A stretch of DNA of 64,000 bases, taken from the NCBI RefSeq assembly GCF_017939745.1, contig NZ_JAGKQQ010000001.1:930001-994000 (forward strand), written 5' to 3'. Source of the stretch: Gemmata palustris (GTDB lineage: Bacteria > Planctomycetota > Planctomycetia > Gemmatales > Gemmataceae). The position numbers and the translations under genes are program-made. This document shows positions 9,072-17,752 of this stretch, piece by piece (position 1 is the stretch's first letter; every line of letters begins with the position of its first letter). The notes under the pieces are model-generated. The model was not told the origin of the DNA. It searched no databases and saw only the letters and a program-made list of their open reading frames with translations.

Positions 9072-9611
9072 ATGTGTCGCACGGCCCTGGTCTTAGCGAT
9101 GGTACTCAGTGCCGGTCCGGTCCGCGCGGCCGACCCGCCGACGGCGTCGTTCACGCGCGCCGACGGGTGGGTGAACTTCACCCTGGAGCGGAACGGCGCG
9201 CCCGTCGTCGGGGCGCGCGTCACGGTTCTCACCGGTGCCAGGGTCTGGGCGTCCGGCGAGACCGGCCCGGCCGGGGGCGGCACGTTCCCGCTCCCGGTCG
9301 GGCGGGGCGACTGTCAGGTCGTGTTCAACCTGGGCCTGGGGCCGTCCGCCCCGGTCCCGCTGACGTTCTCCGCTGACGGCACCGTAACCCCGCCCCGCGC
9401 CCCGGTGCTGGGTGCCGCCGAGTGCTGTCAGCCCCCGGAGCGCACGCCACCGCCGCCGCCTTCAGACCGATCCGCTCCCGTAGTGCCGTGGCACCTCCGG
9501 CTCGCCGGCGCCGGCGCGATTGCGGTACTCGGGAGCGTGTGCTTGGTAGTCGTTTGGTGCCGTGCGCGGCGGCCGACCCGGAACTATCCCCAACACGGAA
9601 ATACAAAATGA
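9072..9611 (+). CDS. Small exported protein with C-terminal membrane anchor
   Basis: 179 residues. Signal peptide CRTALVLAMVLSAGPVRA, then a beta-sandwich-like domain (VNFTLERNGAPVVGARVTVL) of the carboxypeptidase-regulatory or transthyretin-like type. A Pro-rich linker follows, then a membrane segment (LAGAGAIAVLGSVCLVVVW) and a basic tail. This architecture puts the domain outside the cytoplasm, anchored by its C-terminus. The stop overlaps the start of the next gene in an ATGA, so the two are likely translationally coupled. The specific function is unknown; a role beside the cupredoxin-like and redoxin proteins is inferred from context. Confidence 0.7.
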   Translation: MCRTALVLAMVLSAGPVRAADPPTASFTRADGWVNFTLERNGAPVVGARVTVLTGARVWASGETGPAGGGTFPLPVGRGDCQVVFNLGLGPSAPVPLTFSADGTVTPPRAPVLGAAECCQPPERTPPPPPSDRSAPVVPWHLRLAGAGAIAVLGSVCLVVVWCRARRPTRNYPQHGNTK

Positions 9612-10360
9612 CCCCTTTTGTTACAGGACCGATTCACCCGTTGCCCCGCTTCGCGACGTCTGTCGCGTTGATCGCGGCCCTCGCACTGGTCACCGGGTGC
9701 GCGGATCGCGCGCACCCGACGCACGGGACCGGGGCCGACCCGGACGTCGCGCGCGAAGCGGCCGAGTACCTGCGCGCGAAGCGCGTCGAGCCCCTCTCCG
9801 GGCCGCTCCAGGCGCTGCTCGCGGACCCGGAGAAAAAGTCGGTTCCGACCGCCCCCCACGCGCTCCTGAACCAGACCGCCCCGACTTTCGTGCTGACCGG
9901 TTCGGACGATCGCCCGGTCGATCTGGGAGACGTGCTCGCCCGCGGCCCCGCGGTCCTGGTCTTCTATTACGGGTACTCGTGCGACCACTGCGTCGCCCAA
10001 CTGTTCGGCATCGAGAAGGACCTGCCGTACTTCACCGAAGTGGGCGCAACGGTCGTCGCCGTGAGCCCGGACCCGCCGGCGCGGACCCTCAAGCGGTACG
10101 CCGAGTACGGGGCGTTCCACTTCTCGGTGCTGAGCGACCCCGAACGGGCCGTGGCCAGCAAGTACGGGGTGTTCCGACCGGCCGCCGGTGATTTACCGAA
10201 GTGGCAGGCCCACGGAACGTTCGTGGTCGGCCGGGACCGGCGGGTGCGGTGGGCGAGCACCGGGGACGAGCCGTTCACCGACACGACCACGCTGCTCCGC
10301 GAACTCGCCGCGAGTGAGGGGCGGTACGCCGCCGCGCCGCCGAAGGGAGGGACGCCGTGA
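9608..10360 (+). CDS. Redoxin-family (AhpC/TSA-like) lipoprotein
   Basis: 250 residues. The leader SVALIAALALVTGC ends in a lipobox Cys, so the mature protein should be membrane-anchored outside the cytoplasm. The thioredoxin-fold region starts near residue 85 (LNQTAPTFVLTGSDDRPVDL) and carries YYGYSCDHCVAQLFGIEKDL. The C-x-x-C sits where the active-site Cys pair of redoxins and TlpA proteins is expected. A thiol-disulfide or peroxide-handling role is established for the family; the substrate here is unknown. The start overlaps the previous stop (ATGA) and its own stop overlaps the next start (GTGA), so it sits in a translationally coupled operon. Confidence 0.8.
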   Translation: MTPFVTGPIHPLPRFATSVALIAALALVTGCADRAHPTHGTGADPDVAREAAEYLRAKRVEPLSGPLQALLADPEKKSVPTAPHALLNQTAPTFVLTGSDDRPVDLGDVLARGPAVLVFYYGYSCDHCVAQLFGIEKDLPYFTEVGATVVAVSPDPPARTLKRYAEYGAFHFSVLSDPERAVASKYGVFRPAAGDLPKWQAHGTFVVGRDRRVRWASTGDEPFTDTTTLLRELAASEGRYAAAPPKGGTP

Positions 10361-11202
10361 GCACGCACCAGCACAACGCGGCCGGCGGCGGTTCGCTCCC
10401 GGCCCCGCCACTGATCGGCACCTACGTGCCCCCGGACGTGCGCGAAGGGGACCGGGTGTACTGCCGGTTTCGCAAGGGGTGGTGCCGGGTCACGGGGTGG
10501 AGCCCCGGGCCGATCCGGTGGCCCCGGGTTCAGCAGATCGGGGTCCGGGGGCGCCCGGGCTTGCTCGTCGATGTGACCCTGGAGCGCGCGATCCGCACCG
10601 AATCGGCCCTGGCCCTGGCCCATTGGCTCGGCCTGAGCCCGAAGCCGGTGACGTGGTGGCGCCGGGCGTTCGGGGTCGCGGGGCACGTCGGGACGCCGGG
10701 AACGCGCGAGCTCCAGTGCCAGAAACGAGGGGCGCGCTCCACAGTGATCCGGCCCCGGCCGGAGGGGGCACGAGTGGGGGCCGGCGGGGCACGTGTCGCG
10801 AGTACCGAATCCCCTCGGCCCGAGCCGCACTCGACCCGACCGGGGCCGATCGGGCATTTTGGCAAGCGCGCGTGGAGCGCGGCCGAAATCGACCGGTTGG
10901 GTACCGATATGGACGAAGTGGTCGCGGCCGCTCTCGGGCGCACCGCTGCGGCCGTGAGACGGCAGCGGTGCGCCCGGGGCATTCCACCGTTCCTCCGTGC
11001 GGCCGTGCGGCCCAGGCCGTGGGCGGCAAATGAAGTCGCCCGACTGGGCACCGATGTGGACGAAGCGGTCGCGACCGCTCTCGGGCGCACCGTCGTCGCC
11101 GTGATCTCGAAGCGGATCGCGATGCGCATTCCGCCCGCGCGCGAACCCGCAACCCGCGGCCGCTCGCGCCCGTCAGCCCGTTCCACAGGAGCCCTCGCAT
11201 GA
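10357..11202 (+). CDS. SANT/Myb-like repeat protein, probably DNA-binding
   Basis: 281 residues, GTG start overlapping the previous stop. The N-terminal third includes REGDRVYCRFRKGWCRVTGW. The C-terminal half has two related repeats, WSAAEIDRLGTDMDEVVAAA and WAANEVARLGTDVDEAVATA, each followed by LGRT and a basic helix (AVRRQR or AVISKR). This W...E...RLGT...LGRT..AV..R layout is a helix-turn-helix of the SANT/Myb kind found in many planctomycete proteins. There is no signal peptide, unlike its operon partners. A regulator for the surrounding redox operon is possible but is inference from its position between two exported-protein genes. Confidence 0.7.
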   Translation: MSTHQHNAAGGGSLPAPPLIGTYVPPDVREGDRVYCRFRKGWCRVTGWSPGPIRWPRVQQIGVRGRPGLLVDVTLERAIRTESALALAHWLGLSPKPVTWWRRAFGVAGHVGTPGTRELQCQKRGARSTVIRPRPEGARVGAGGARVASTESPRPEPHSTRPGPIGHFGKRAWSAAEIDRLGTDMDEVVAAALGRTAAAVRRQRCARGIPPFLRAAVRPRPWAANEVARLGTDVDEAVATALGRTVVAVISKRIAMRIPPAREPATRGRSRPSARSTGALA

Positions 11203-11969
11203 CCCGACGTGACGCGATGAAGGTTCTGGGCACCGCGGTCGTTGCGCCCGCGGCCGCGGCGCCGGTCCGTGCGGCCGACGCGAAGAAGCCGCGCGAGATC
11301 CTGATGCTCGTGTACCCGAAGTTCACCGCACTGGATCTGGTCGGCCCGCAGCACGTGTTCTCGCTGCTCGGACCGGAGTTCAAAACCCGCCTGGTGTGGA
11401 AAGACACCAAGGAGGTGGTGTCGGACACCGGCATCCCGGTTCGCCCGACCGCGACCTTCAAGGAATGCGCGGAGGAACCGGCGGTGGTGTTCGTGCCGGG
11501 CGGCACCGATGGCACTCTGGCCGCGATGGAGGATAAAGCGGTGCGCGAGTTCGTGGCGGCGCGCGGGGCGAAGGCCACGTTCGTGACCAGCGTCTGCACC
11601 GGGGCGCTAGTCCTGGGGGCCGCCGGGCTGCTCACGGGTTACAAGGCGACGACGCACTGGCTGGCGCTGGACGCGCTGAGGGGGTTCGGGGCCGTGCCAG
11701 TGGCCGAGCGGGTGGTGACCGACCGCAACCGGGTGACCGGGGCCGGGGTGACCGCCGGCATCGACTTCGCGCTGACCCTGGCCGCCAAGCTCAAAGACGA
11801 GAAGTACGCGAAGGCGATCCAGCTCATGAGTGAGTACGACCCGCAGCCGCCGTTCCCGAAGGACGGCAACCCGTTGTCCGCCGACGCGGACAACGTGAAG
11901 TTGCTCCGCGCCATGACCGTCCCGTTCAACACCAAGCTCGACGCCGCCATCAAGCGGCTCGGCAAGTGA
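11199..11969 (+). CDS. Exported DJ-1/PfpI-family protein
   Basis: 256 residues beginning MTRRDAMKVLGTAVVAPAAA, a likely Tat leader. The mature part is a DJ-1/PfpI domain like GATase1-type isonitrile hydratases: ILMLVYPKFTALDLVGPQHV near the N-terminus, then VFVPGG, and the nucleophile elbow VTSVCTGALVLGAAG with Cys as presumed nucleophile. THWLALD and VTGAGVTAGIDFAL follow, as in this subfamily. Its start overlaps the previous gene by 4 bp. A second DJ-1 domain occurs at 15626 fused to a YHS domain. Substrate unknown. Confidence 0.82.
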   Translation: MTRRDAMKVLGTAVVAPAAAAPVRAADAKKPREILMLVYPKFTALDLVGPQHVFSLLGPEFKTRLVWKDTKEVVSDTGIPVRPTATFKECAEEPAVVFVPGGTDGTLAAMEDKAVREFVAARGAKATFVTSVCTGALVLGAAGLLTGYKATTHWLALDALRGFGAVPVAERVVTDRNRVTGAGVTAGIDFALTLAAKLKDEKYAKAIQLMSEYDPQPPFPKDGNPLSADADNVKLLRAMTVPFNTKLDAAIKRLGK

Positions 11970-11987
11970 CCCACACGAGGAGGCACC

Positions 11988-12980
11988 ATGAAAGTCACAC
12001 GCACGGGCTTTACGCTCATCGAATTGCTCGTCGTGATCGCGATCATCGCGGTCCTGATCGGGCTCCTCCTGCCCGCGGTCCAGAAGGTCCGGGCCGCGGC
12101 CGCGCGGATGAGCTGCTCCAACAACCTCAAGCAGATCGCCCTGGGGCTGGCGAACTACGAGGCGGCTCTGAGCGAGTACCCGAAGGCGATCTACGGCCAC
12201 CCGCCGGCCGACGCCGCGGGCGAGAAGAGCGGCAGCCCGTTCACCAAACTGCTCCCCTATGTCGAACAGGACGCGCTCGCCCGGCGGTACGACTGGAACC
12301 AGCACTGGTGCGACGACGGGGTCAACCAACAAGTCGCCTCGGTGCCGGTGAAGACGTACCAGTGCCCGGCGGCCGTCGGACCACGGACGATTACGGGGCT
12401 GGCACGGACCCCGTTCCTGGTGCCGTACAACCCGTCGCGGGACGACAACGTGGGCGGCGTCGGCGACTACGCGCCCCCGTTTTACACGCGGGTGGCGGTC
12501 TCCCTCCCGGTGTACCAGGGCGACCCGTATGTGGTCGGCGCGCTGTCGCCCATCAACTCCTTCTTCGCGGTGCGCAAGCCCACTCTGGCGGCGGTCACCG
12601 ACGGCACCTCGAACACCGTCGCGTTCTACGAGCGGGCCGGCGGAGCCCAGCACTGGGTCAAGGGGCGGATGGTGGCCGACGGCGACCCCACCGACGCCCG
12701 GATGACGAGCCTGTACGCTCCGTGGGCCAGCTTCGGCGGTTGCGACTGGGCCGTGTACCGCGCCGACGGGACCACCGAAGTCGCCGCGGACGACCCGCTC
12801 GCCACCTGCACGGTCAACTGCAACAACGCCAACGGCGTCTACGGCTTCCACACCGGCGGGGCGAACGTGGCGTTCCTGGACGGCTCGGTCCGGTTCGTCC
12901 GCGAGGGCCTCGACCGACAACTCTTGCTCGCGGCGATGAGCCCGGCGGCCGGCGAAGTTCTGTCCGGGGGGGACCTGTGA
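11988..12980 (+). CDS. DUF1559 pseudopilin-like protein (element copy 1)
   Basis: 330 residues with the N-terminal type IV pilin-like signal [19 protein letters not shown], cleaved after Gly and methylated in this family. The DUF1559 domain follows, with [31 protein letters not shown] and a C-terminal [19 protein letters not shown] block. These proteins are abundant in planctomycetes and thought to be surface or secretion-related; no enzymatic role is known. An AGGAGG site lies just upstream of the ATG. It is followed, with a 4-bp overlap, by a small lipoprotein gene, a common pairing in this phylum. Confidence 0.88.
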   Translation: MKVTRTGFTLIELLVVIAIIAVLIGLLLPAVQKVRAAAARMSCSNNLKQIALGLANYEAALSEYPKAIYGHPPADAAGEKSGSPFTKLLPYVEQDALARRYDWNQHWCDDGVNQQVASVPVKTYQCPAAVGPRTITGLARTPFLVPYNPSRDDNVGGVGDYAPPFYTRVAVSLPVYQGDPYVVGALSPINSFFAVRKPTLAAVTDGTSNTVAFYERAGGAQHWVKGRMVADGDPTDARMTSLYAPWASFGGCDWAVYRADGTTEVAADDPLATCTVNCNNANGVYGFHTGGANVAFLDGSVRFVREGLDRQLLLAAMSPAAGEVLSGGDL

Positions 12981-13387
12981 CCCGCACACTCGGAGCGGTG
13001 GGCGCGGCCCTCACGTGCGCCGCGGTCGTGTGCGGGTGCGGACCGGGCGAGCCGCCGCGCGTCGCGGTGTATCCGGTTCGCGGGGAGCTGTTCGTCGGTG
13101 GCAAACCGGCCGCCGGAGCGGTCATCGTCTTTCACCCGACGGGCGATCCGGCCGCCCCGCGCCCGCGGGCGACCGTCGCCGCCGACGGCGCGTTCCGCCC
13201 ACAGTTCCGCGACGACACCGAGGGCATACCCGCCGGGGAATACGTCCTGACCGTCACCTGGCGGGAGGCTCCGATTGGGATGTCGCCCGACCGGCTCAAG
13301 GGAAAGCACGCTGACCCCGCCAGGCCGGTCGCCCGGGTGACGGTCGGGCCGGGGGAGAGCGTCATCCCGGCGATCCGTCTGAAGTAG
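12977..13387 (+). CDS. Small carboxypeptidase-regulatory-like lipoprotein
   Basis: 136 residues from a GTG overlapping the DUF1559 stop. The leader [18 protein letters not shown] ends in a lipobox. The domain is a transthyretin- or carboxypeptidase-regulatory-like beta-sandwich: [20 protein letters not shown], then ADGAFRPQF and [13 protein letters not shown]. This type of lipoprotein accompanies DUF1559 genes throughout planctomycetes; the copy at 31812 is another. Outer surface location is likely. Function unknown. Confidence 0.8.
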   Translation: MTRTLGAVGAALTCAAVVCGCGPGEPPRVAVYPVRGELFVGGKPAAGAVIVFHPTGDPAAPRPRATVAADGAFRPQFRDDTEGIPAGEYVLTVTWREAPIGMSPDRLKGKHADPARPVARVTVGPGESVIPAIRLK

Positions 13388-13448
13388 CGCGGCGCGGGCG
13401 GCGCGCCGCCCGCGGTTTTGATGCCCCGACTCACACCAGGGATACACG

Positions 13449-14483
13449 ATGCGCCTTCGATCCGCATTCACATTGATTGAGCTGCTCGTGGTGATTGCCA
13501 TCATCGCCATACTCATCGGCCTGCTGTTACCCGCGGTCCAGAAGGTCCGCGCCGCGGCCGCACGTATGAAGTGCCAGAACAACCTCAAGCAGTTGGGTTT
13601 GGCGCTATACAACCACGATAGTACCTATCAGAAGCTCCCGAGCGCCGGGACCCGGGGCGGGGCGTCCGCCGGGCTAACGGCCAGCACATATGCGTTCTCG
13701 GTCCAGGCCCGGTGCCTGCCGTTCGTCGAACAAGAGAACCTGCAGAAGCTGATCGACTTTACGCAGCCGGTACTCGGCGGCTCACCGCTCGGCTTCACCA
13801 ATCCGGCGGCCAAGGTGGTCGTCTCATTGCTCATCTGCCCGAGTGATTCGCAAGCCCCCCTTGGAACGGTCGGATCGTTCGGGACCAACCTGGCCGGGAC
13901 CAACTACATGGCGAACACCGGTTCCGGTACCACGGACGGGACGACCCGGGCTTACTACGACCCGGCGTTCCCTACCGACGGTGTGTTCTGGTTCGACTCC
14001 TCCGTCCGAATCACTGACATTACCGACGGCACCTCGAACACCGTGATCTTGTCCGAATCCCTGCTCGGCCCGGGGGGTACCGCGGCAACCGGGCCGATGA
14101 GCGGCCTGCCGAAGCCATATCGCGTGGCGGCCGCCTTGAGCGCCGGTCGCAGTCGCGTCGGGACGGCCCCGGGCGGGGTGAGCCCGATGTTCACCGAGGG
14201 CGACATCCAAGGGGCCACGTCCTGGGACGGGACGCGGGGGTTCCCGTGGATCTGGGGGCAAGCGAGCGCCACCCTGTTCAACGCGTACCTGTTGCCGAAC
14301 AGCCCGTCACCGGACGGGCTCGCGCACAACCGCGGGTGGTTCGCGGCCCGCAGCGCCCATACCGGTGGGGTGAACGTGTGCCTGGGGGACGGGAGCGTGC
14401 GGTTCGTGCGCGACTCGATCTCACTCGATACCTGGCGTGGGTTGTCCACGCGCGCCGGCAGCGAAGTGCTCGGGGATTACTGA
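13449..14483 (+). CDS. DUF1559 pseudopilin-like protein (element copy 2)
   Basis: 344 residues. Signal [19 protein letters not shown], then [17 protein letters not shown], the [15 protein letters not shown] block and the C-terminal [20 protein letters not shown] block, all typical of DUF1559. Ends [11 protein letters not shown], like copies 3 and 4. It starts 61 bp after the lipoprotein gene, without overlap, so it may have its own leader. Full length for the family. Confidence 0.88.
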   Translation: MRLRSAFTLIELLVVIAIIAILIGLLLPAVQKVRAAAARMKCQNNLKQLGLALYNHDSTYQKLPSAGTRGGASAGLTASTYAFSVQARCLPFVEQENLQKLIDFTQPVLGGSPLGFTNPAAKVVVSLLICPSDSQAPLGTVGSFGTNLAGTNYMANTGSGTTDGTTRAYYDPAFPTDGVFWFDSSVRITDITDGTSNTVILSESLLGPGGTAATGPMSGLPKPYRVAAALSAGRSRVGTAPGGVSPMFTEGDIQGATSWDGTRGFPWIWGQASATLFNAYLLPNSPSPDGLAHNRGWFAARSAHTGGVNVCLGDGSVRFVRDSISLDTWRGLSTRAGSEVLGDY

Positions 14484-14553
14484 CCGCGAGCGAGCGGGCC
14501 GGGAGCTACGTGGCCCCGGCCCGCCCCTTTCACTCACACCGAAGAGTCACACC

Positions 14554-15528
14554 ATGACGAAACGAACGGGTTTCACGCTGATCGAGCTGTTGGTGGTGAT
14601 CGCAATTATCGCGATCCTCATCGGGCTGCTCCTGCCGGCCGTGCAGAAGGTGCGGGAGGCCGCGGCCCGTATGAAGTGCCAGAACAACCTCAAACAACTG
14701 GGACTTGCCCTTCACAACTACGAGTCGAGTTACTCAATGCTGCCACCGGGCAGTTCGGCAAATCCTTTAGTGTTTTCCGCCCAATCGAGGCTACTCCCCT
14801 ACTTGGAACAAGCCAACCTTCAGAACCTGCTGAACTTCTCCGTCCCGCCGCTGTTATCTGTAAGTTCGTCGGGGTACGACTTAACAGCGATCACTCAGAA
14901 CGACAACGCCGCGAAACAAAAGCTCCCGATACTGCTCTGCCCGAGTGACGGTCAGCGCGTCACGGGGTCCGACTATGGAGGCATCAGCTACCCCGCGTGC
15001 TATGGCTCCGCAATCAACGGGACCACGTCCGAAAGTGACGCCGCTTTTGCCCGGCCGAGAGATGGCGCGGACGGGGTCATCGTTTCTCGACAGTCCTATC
15101 GCTTTGCGGACATTACCGACGGGCTCAGCAATACCGTCGTCTTTGGCGAGCAGTTACTGGGTGATGGTGCCGATGCCGCTCCAACAGCCAACGACTATCG
15201 CCGTCGGGTGCTCCTGTTGAGTGGTGGGGCACAAACTAATCCCACGAACTGTGCGGCCGGTGCGACCTGGTCGGGCGGGCGGGGCGACAAGTGGATCTGG
15301 CACGCAAACACGCTCTACAACCACTATTACGGGCCGAACGCCAAATCCCCCGACTGCCACACCAGTTCTCGAGGCTATTTCCTTACGAGCGCCAGGAGCG
15401 CACACGTCGGCGGCGTACAGATCGCCCTGTGTGATGGGAGCGTGCGGCTCGTCCGCGACTCGGTCCAGATCGACACTTGGCGGGCGCTGTCCACGCGCGC
15501 CGGCGGCGAGGTACTCGGAGACTTCTGA
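14554..15528 (+). CDS. DUF1559 pseudopilin-like protein (element copy 3)
   Basis: 324 residues from the ATG at 14554, preferred over an in-frame start at 14437 because the prepilin-like leader [20 protein letters not shown] is then at the N-terminus. It has the same blocks as the other copies ([47 protein letters not shown]). Its first 74 coding bases after the leader (14569-14642) are identical to 16739-16812 in copy 4, while the rest has diverged. Confidence 0.88.
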   Translation: MTKRTGFTLIELLVVIAIIAILIGLLLPAVQKVREAAARMKCQNNLKQLGLALHNYESSYSMLPPGSSANPLVFSAQSRLLPYLEQANLQNLLNFSVPPLLSVSSSGYDLTAITQNDNAAKQKLPILLCPSDGQRVTGSDYGGISYPACYGSAINGTTSESDAAFARPRDGADGVIVSRQSYRFADITDGLSNTVVFGEQLLGDGADAAPTANDYRRRVLLLSGGAQTNPTNCAAGATWSGGRGDKWIWHANTLYNHYYGPNAKSPDCHTSSRGYFLTSARSAHVGGVQIALCDGSVRLVRDSVQIDTWRALSTRAGGEVLGDF

Positions 15529-15625
15529 CACGGTTCCGGATCGCCCCGGGCCGTTGAAAACGTCGTAACTGGGGTAAGCCCTAGATCACCCGTTTCTGAC
15601 CCAAACCCTACCAAGGAGATGTTCG

Positions 15626-16633
15626 ATGATCCTGCCACGCATCGTTCCCGCTCTTACGGCCCTCGTCGTGATGGCCCCGAGCTGGCTCGCGCTCCCGGAC
15701 CGCCCCAGTCGCGCTGATGAAAAGGTGCAACCCGCGAAAGACGCGGGCGAACTGGCCCTGACCGGACTCGACCCGGTGCCACTCACACGGGGCCAGGAGA
15801 TCAAAGGGGACGCAAAGTTCGTGGTCGTTCGTAAGGGGCTGCGCTACCTGTTCGCGAACGAACAGAACCGGGCCGCGTTCGAGAAGGAGCCCGAGCGGTA
15901 TGAGATCCAGAACGACGGCCAGTGTACGTCCTCGCCCGTGACGAAGGGCGACCCGAGTGTGTTTGCGGTTCACAAGGGGAAGATCTACGTGTTCTTTTGC
16001 GAGCACTGCCGGGCCGGTTTTTTGAAGGCCCCGGACGAGTACACGAAGCCGCGAAAGAACGTGGCGATTTTCGTTCACGACGGGGTGGAGTTGCTCGACT
16101 TCGCTGGTCCCGGAGAGGTATTCGCCGCGGCAGGATCGGGCCGGGCGTTCAAGGTATTTACCGTCGCGGCCGGGGCCGGCCCGATTACGAGTCAGGGGTT
16201 CCTCAAGGTCACGCCGAGTTACACATTCGCCGACTGTCCAAAGCCCGACATTATTGTGCTCCCCGGCGGTGCGACCGGGAACGCGCTCAAGGATGAGCGG
16301 GTCGTCGAGTGGGTGAAAAAAGCGTCCTCGAACGCCGAGGTGACGCTCTCGGTCTGTACTGGTGCGTTCATCCTGGGCCGGGCCGGGCTCCTTGACGGCA
16401 AGAACGCAACCACGCACTGGGCCTCGATCGAGCGCCTCAAGAAAGAATACCCCAAGACGACCGTTCACGCAGACAAGAGATTCGTGGACAACGGCAAGAT
16501 CGTGACCTCGGCCGGTGTGTCGGCCGGTATCGATGCGTCGCTTCACGTGGTCGAGAAGTTACACGGAAAGGAAGAGGCCGAGAAAACTGCGCGCTACATG
16601 CAGTACCGGCGCGAAGCACCCGGCGCGAAATGA
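15626..16633 (+). CDS. Exported YHS-domain/DJ-1-PfpI fusion protein
   Basis: 335 residues. A signal peptide (LPRIVPALTALVVMAPSWLA) is followed at about residues 50-140 by a YHS-like region: KFVVVRKGLRYLFANEQNRA, then VFAVHKGKIYVFFCEHCRAG with a C-x-x-C pair. The C-terminal half is a DJ-1/PfpI domain (VAIFVHDGVELLDFAGPGEV, IIVLPGGATGNAL and the nucleophile elbow LSVCTGAFILGRAGLLDG). YHS domains are small metal-associated modules; DJ-1-like domains include hydratases, glyoxalases and stress proteins. The protein has both a metal-type and a Cys-nucleophile module and is exported. Its C-terminal half is related to the protein at 11199 in the same cluster. An AAGGAG site lies 8 bp before the ATG. 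Confidence 0.82.
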   Translation: MILPRIVPALTALVVMAPSWLALPDRPSRADEKVQPAKDAGELALTGLDPVPLTRGQEIKGDAKFVVVRKGLRYLFANEQNRAAFEKEPERYEIQNDGQCTSSPVTKGDPSVFAVHKGKIYVFFCEHCRAGFLKAPDEYTKPRKNVAIFVHDGVELLDFAGPGEVFAAAGSGRAFKVFTVAAGAGPITSQGFLKVTPSYTFADCPKPDIIVLPGGATGNALKDERVVEWVKKASSNAEVTLSVCTGAFILGRAGLLDGKNATTHWASIERLKKEYPKTTVHADKRFVDNGKIVTSAGVSAGIDASLHVVEKLHGKEEAEKTARYMQYRREAPGAK

Positions 16634-16720
16634 TTCGGCCGGCGGAAACCCACCCATCGCCCGTACTGCTCCCGCTCCACTGTGGAGCGGTTCTCGATTC
16701 ATCCCCAGAGACGCACACCT

Positions 16721-17689
16721 ATGAAGATCCGACGCAACGGTTTCACGCTGATCGAGCTGTTGGTGGTGATCGCAATTATCGCGATCCTCATCGGGCTGCT
16801 CCTGCCGGCCGTACAGAAGGTTCGGGAGGCCGCGGCCCGCATGAAGTGCCAAAATAACCTCAAGCAGCTCGGTCTCGCTGCCCACAACTATGAGGGGGCG
16901 ATGGGTCAATTCCCGGCCGGGGCGACCCAAAACCTCAGCCAGTGGGCGTTCTCGTACCAGGCCCAACTACTGCCCTACGTCGAGCAAGATAACCTCCGCC
17001 GGCTCGTTGATTTCACCCTCCCCCTGACGCTCGGGTCCGGGGGCTCGCAGACCCTCAATCCGGTACACCAGACGGCCGCTAAGTCACCGGTCACCCTGTT
17101 CCTCTGCCCGTCCGACTCCGGCCCGCCGGTGTACCAGAACAACGCGGCGGACTGGACGCCCAACAACTATATGGTGAACATGGGGACCGGTATCACGATC
17201 CAGTCGCTGGCCAACCCGAACGACGGCCTCGTCTGGTACACGGCCAAGCTCCGTATCACCGACGTCACCGACGGTACGTCGAACACCCTCCTCATGGCCG
17301 AAGCGATCCGCGGGAACAACGTCCAGACTGAACCGGCCTCGGTCCCGGTCGATCCGATCCGCCAGTACGCCAGTTTCGGCGGCCAAGGAGCATTACTCGA
17401 TGACGCCACCTGTGCCACCAGTACGCGGTGGGCCGGAAACCGTGGTAGCAGTTGGCTGTGGGGTCGAGAATTTAACGTCTGTTTCACCACCACCCATAAA
17501 CCGAACCAACGGACCACCGACTGCGCCCGCAGCGGGGCGGGATTCTACAAGGCCGCAAGTTTCCACTCCGGTGGGGTGAACGTGCTCCTGTGCGACGGCA
17601 GCGTCCGATTTGTTCAGGAAGCCATTGACCTCAACACCTGGCGCGCGGCTTCGACCCGCACGGGTGGGGAAGTGCCGGGCAACTTTTAA
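16721..17689 (+). CDS. DUF1559 pseudopilin-like protein (element copy 4)
   Basis: 322 residues from the ATG at 16721 ([14 protein letters not shown]), preferred over an in-frame start at 16682 because it puts the pilin-like signal at the N-terminus. It has the standard blocks: [36 protein letters not shown] and [19 protein letters not shown]. The 5' part is nearly identical in DNA to copy 3. It ends [11 protein letters not shown]. It sits between the YHS/DJ-1 fusion and the sialidase-like gene. Confidence 0.88.
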   Translation: MKIRRNGFTLIELLVVIAIIAILIGLLLPAVQKVREAAARMKCQNNLKQLGLAAHNYEGAMGQFPAGATQNLSQWAFSYQAQLLPYVEQDNLRRLVDFTLPLTLGSGGSQTLNPVHQTAAKSPVTLFLCPSDSGPPVYQNNAADWTPNNYMVNMGTGITIQSLANPNDGLVWYTAKLRITDVTDGTSNTLLMAEAIRGNNVQTEPASVPVDPIRQYASFGGQGALLDDATCATSTRWAGNRGSSWLWGREFNVCFTTTHKPNQRTTDCARSGAGFYKAASFHSGGVNVLLCDGSVRFVQEAIDLNTWRAASTRTGGEVPGNF

Positions 17690-17752
17690 CCCTATTTGGG
17701 GGCTCCAAGATGTCCCTTGTTCTCGCACAACTTTGACGGAGGCGATTTCACC

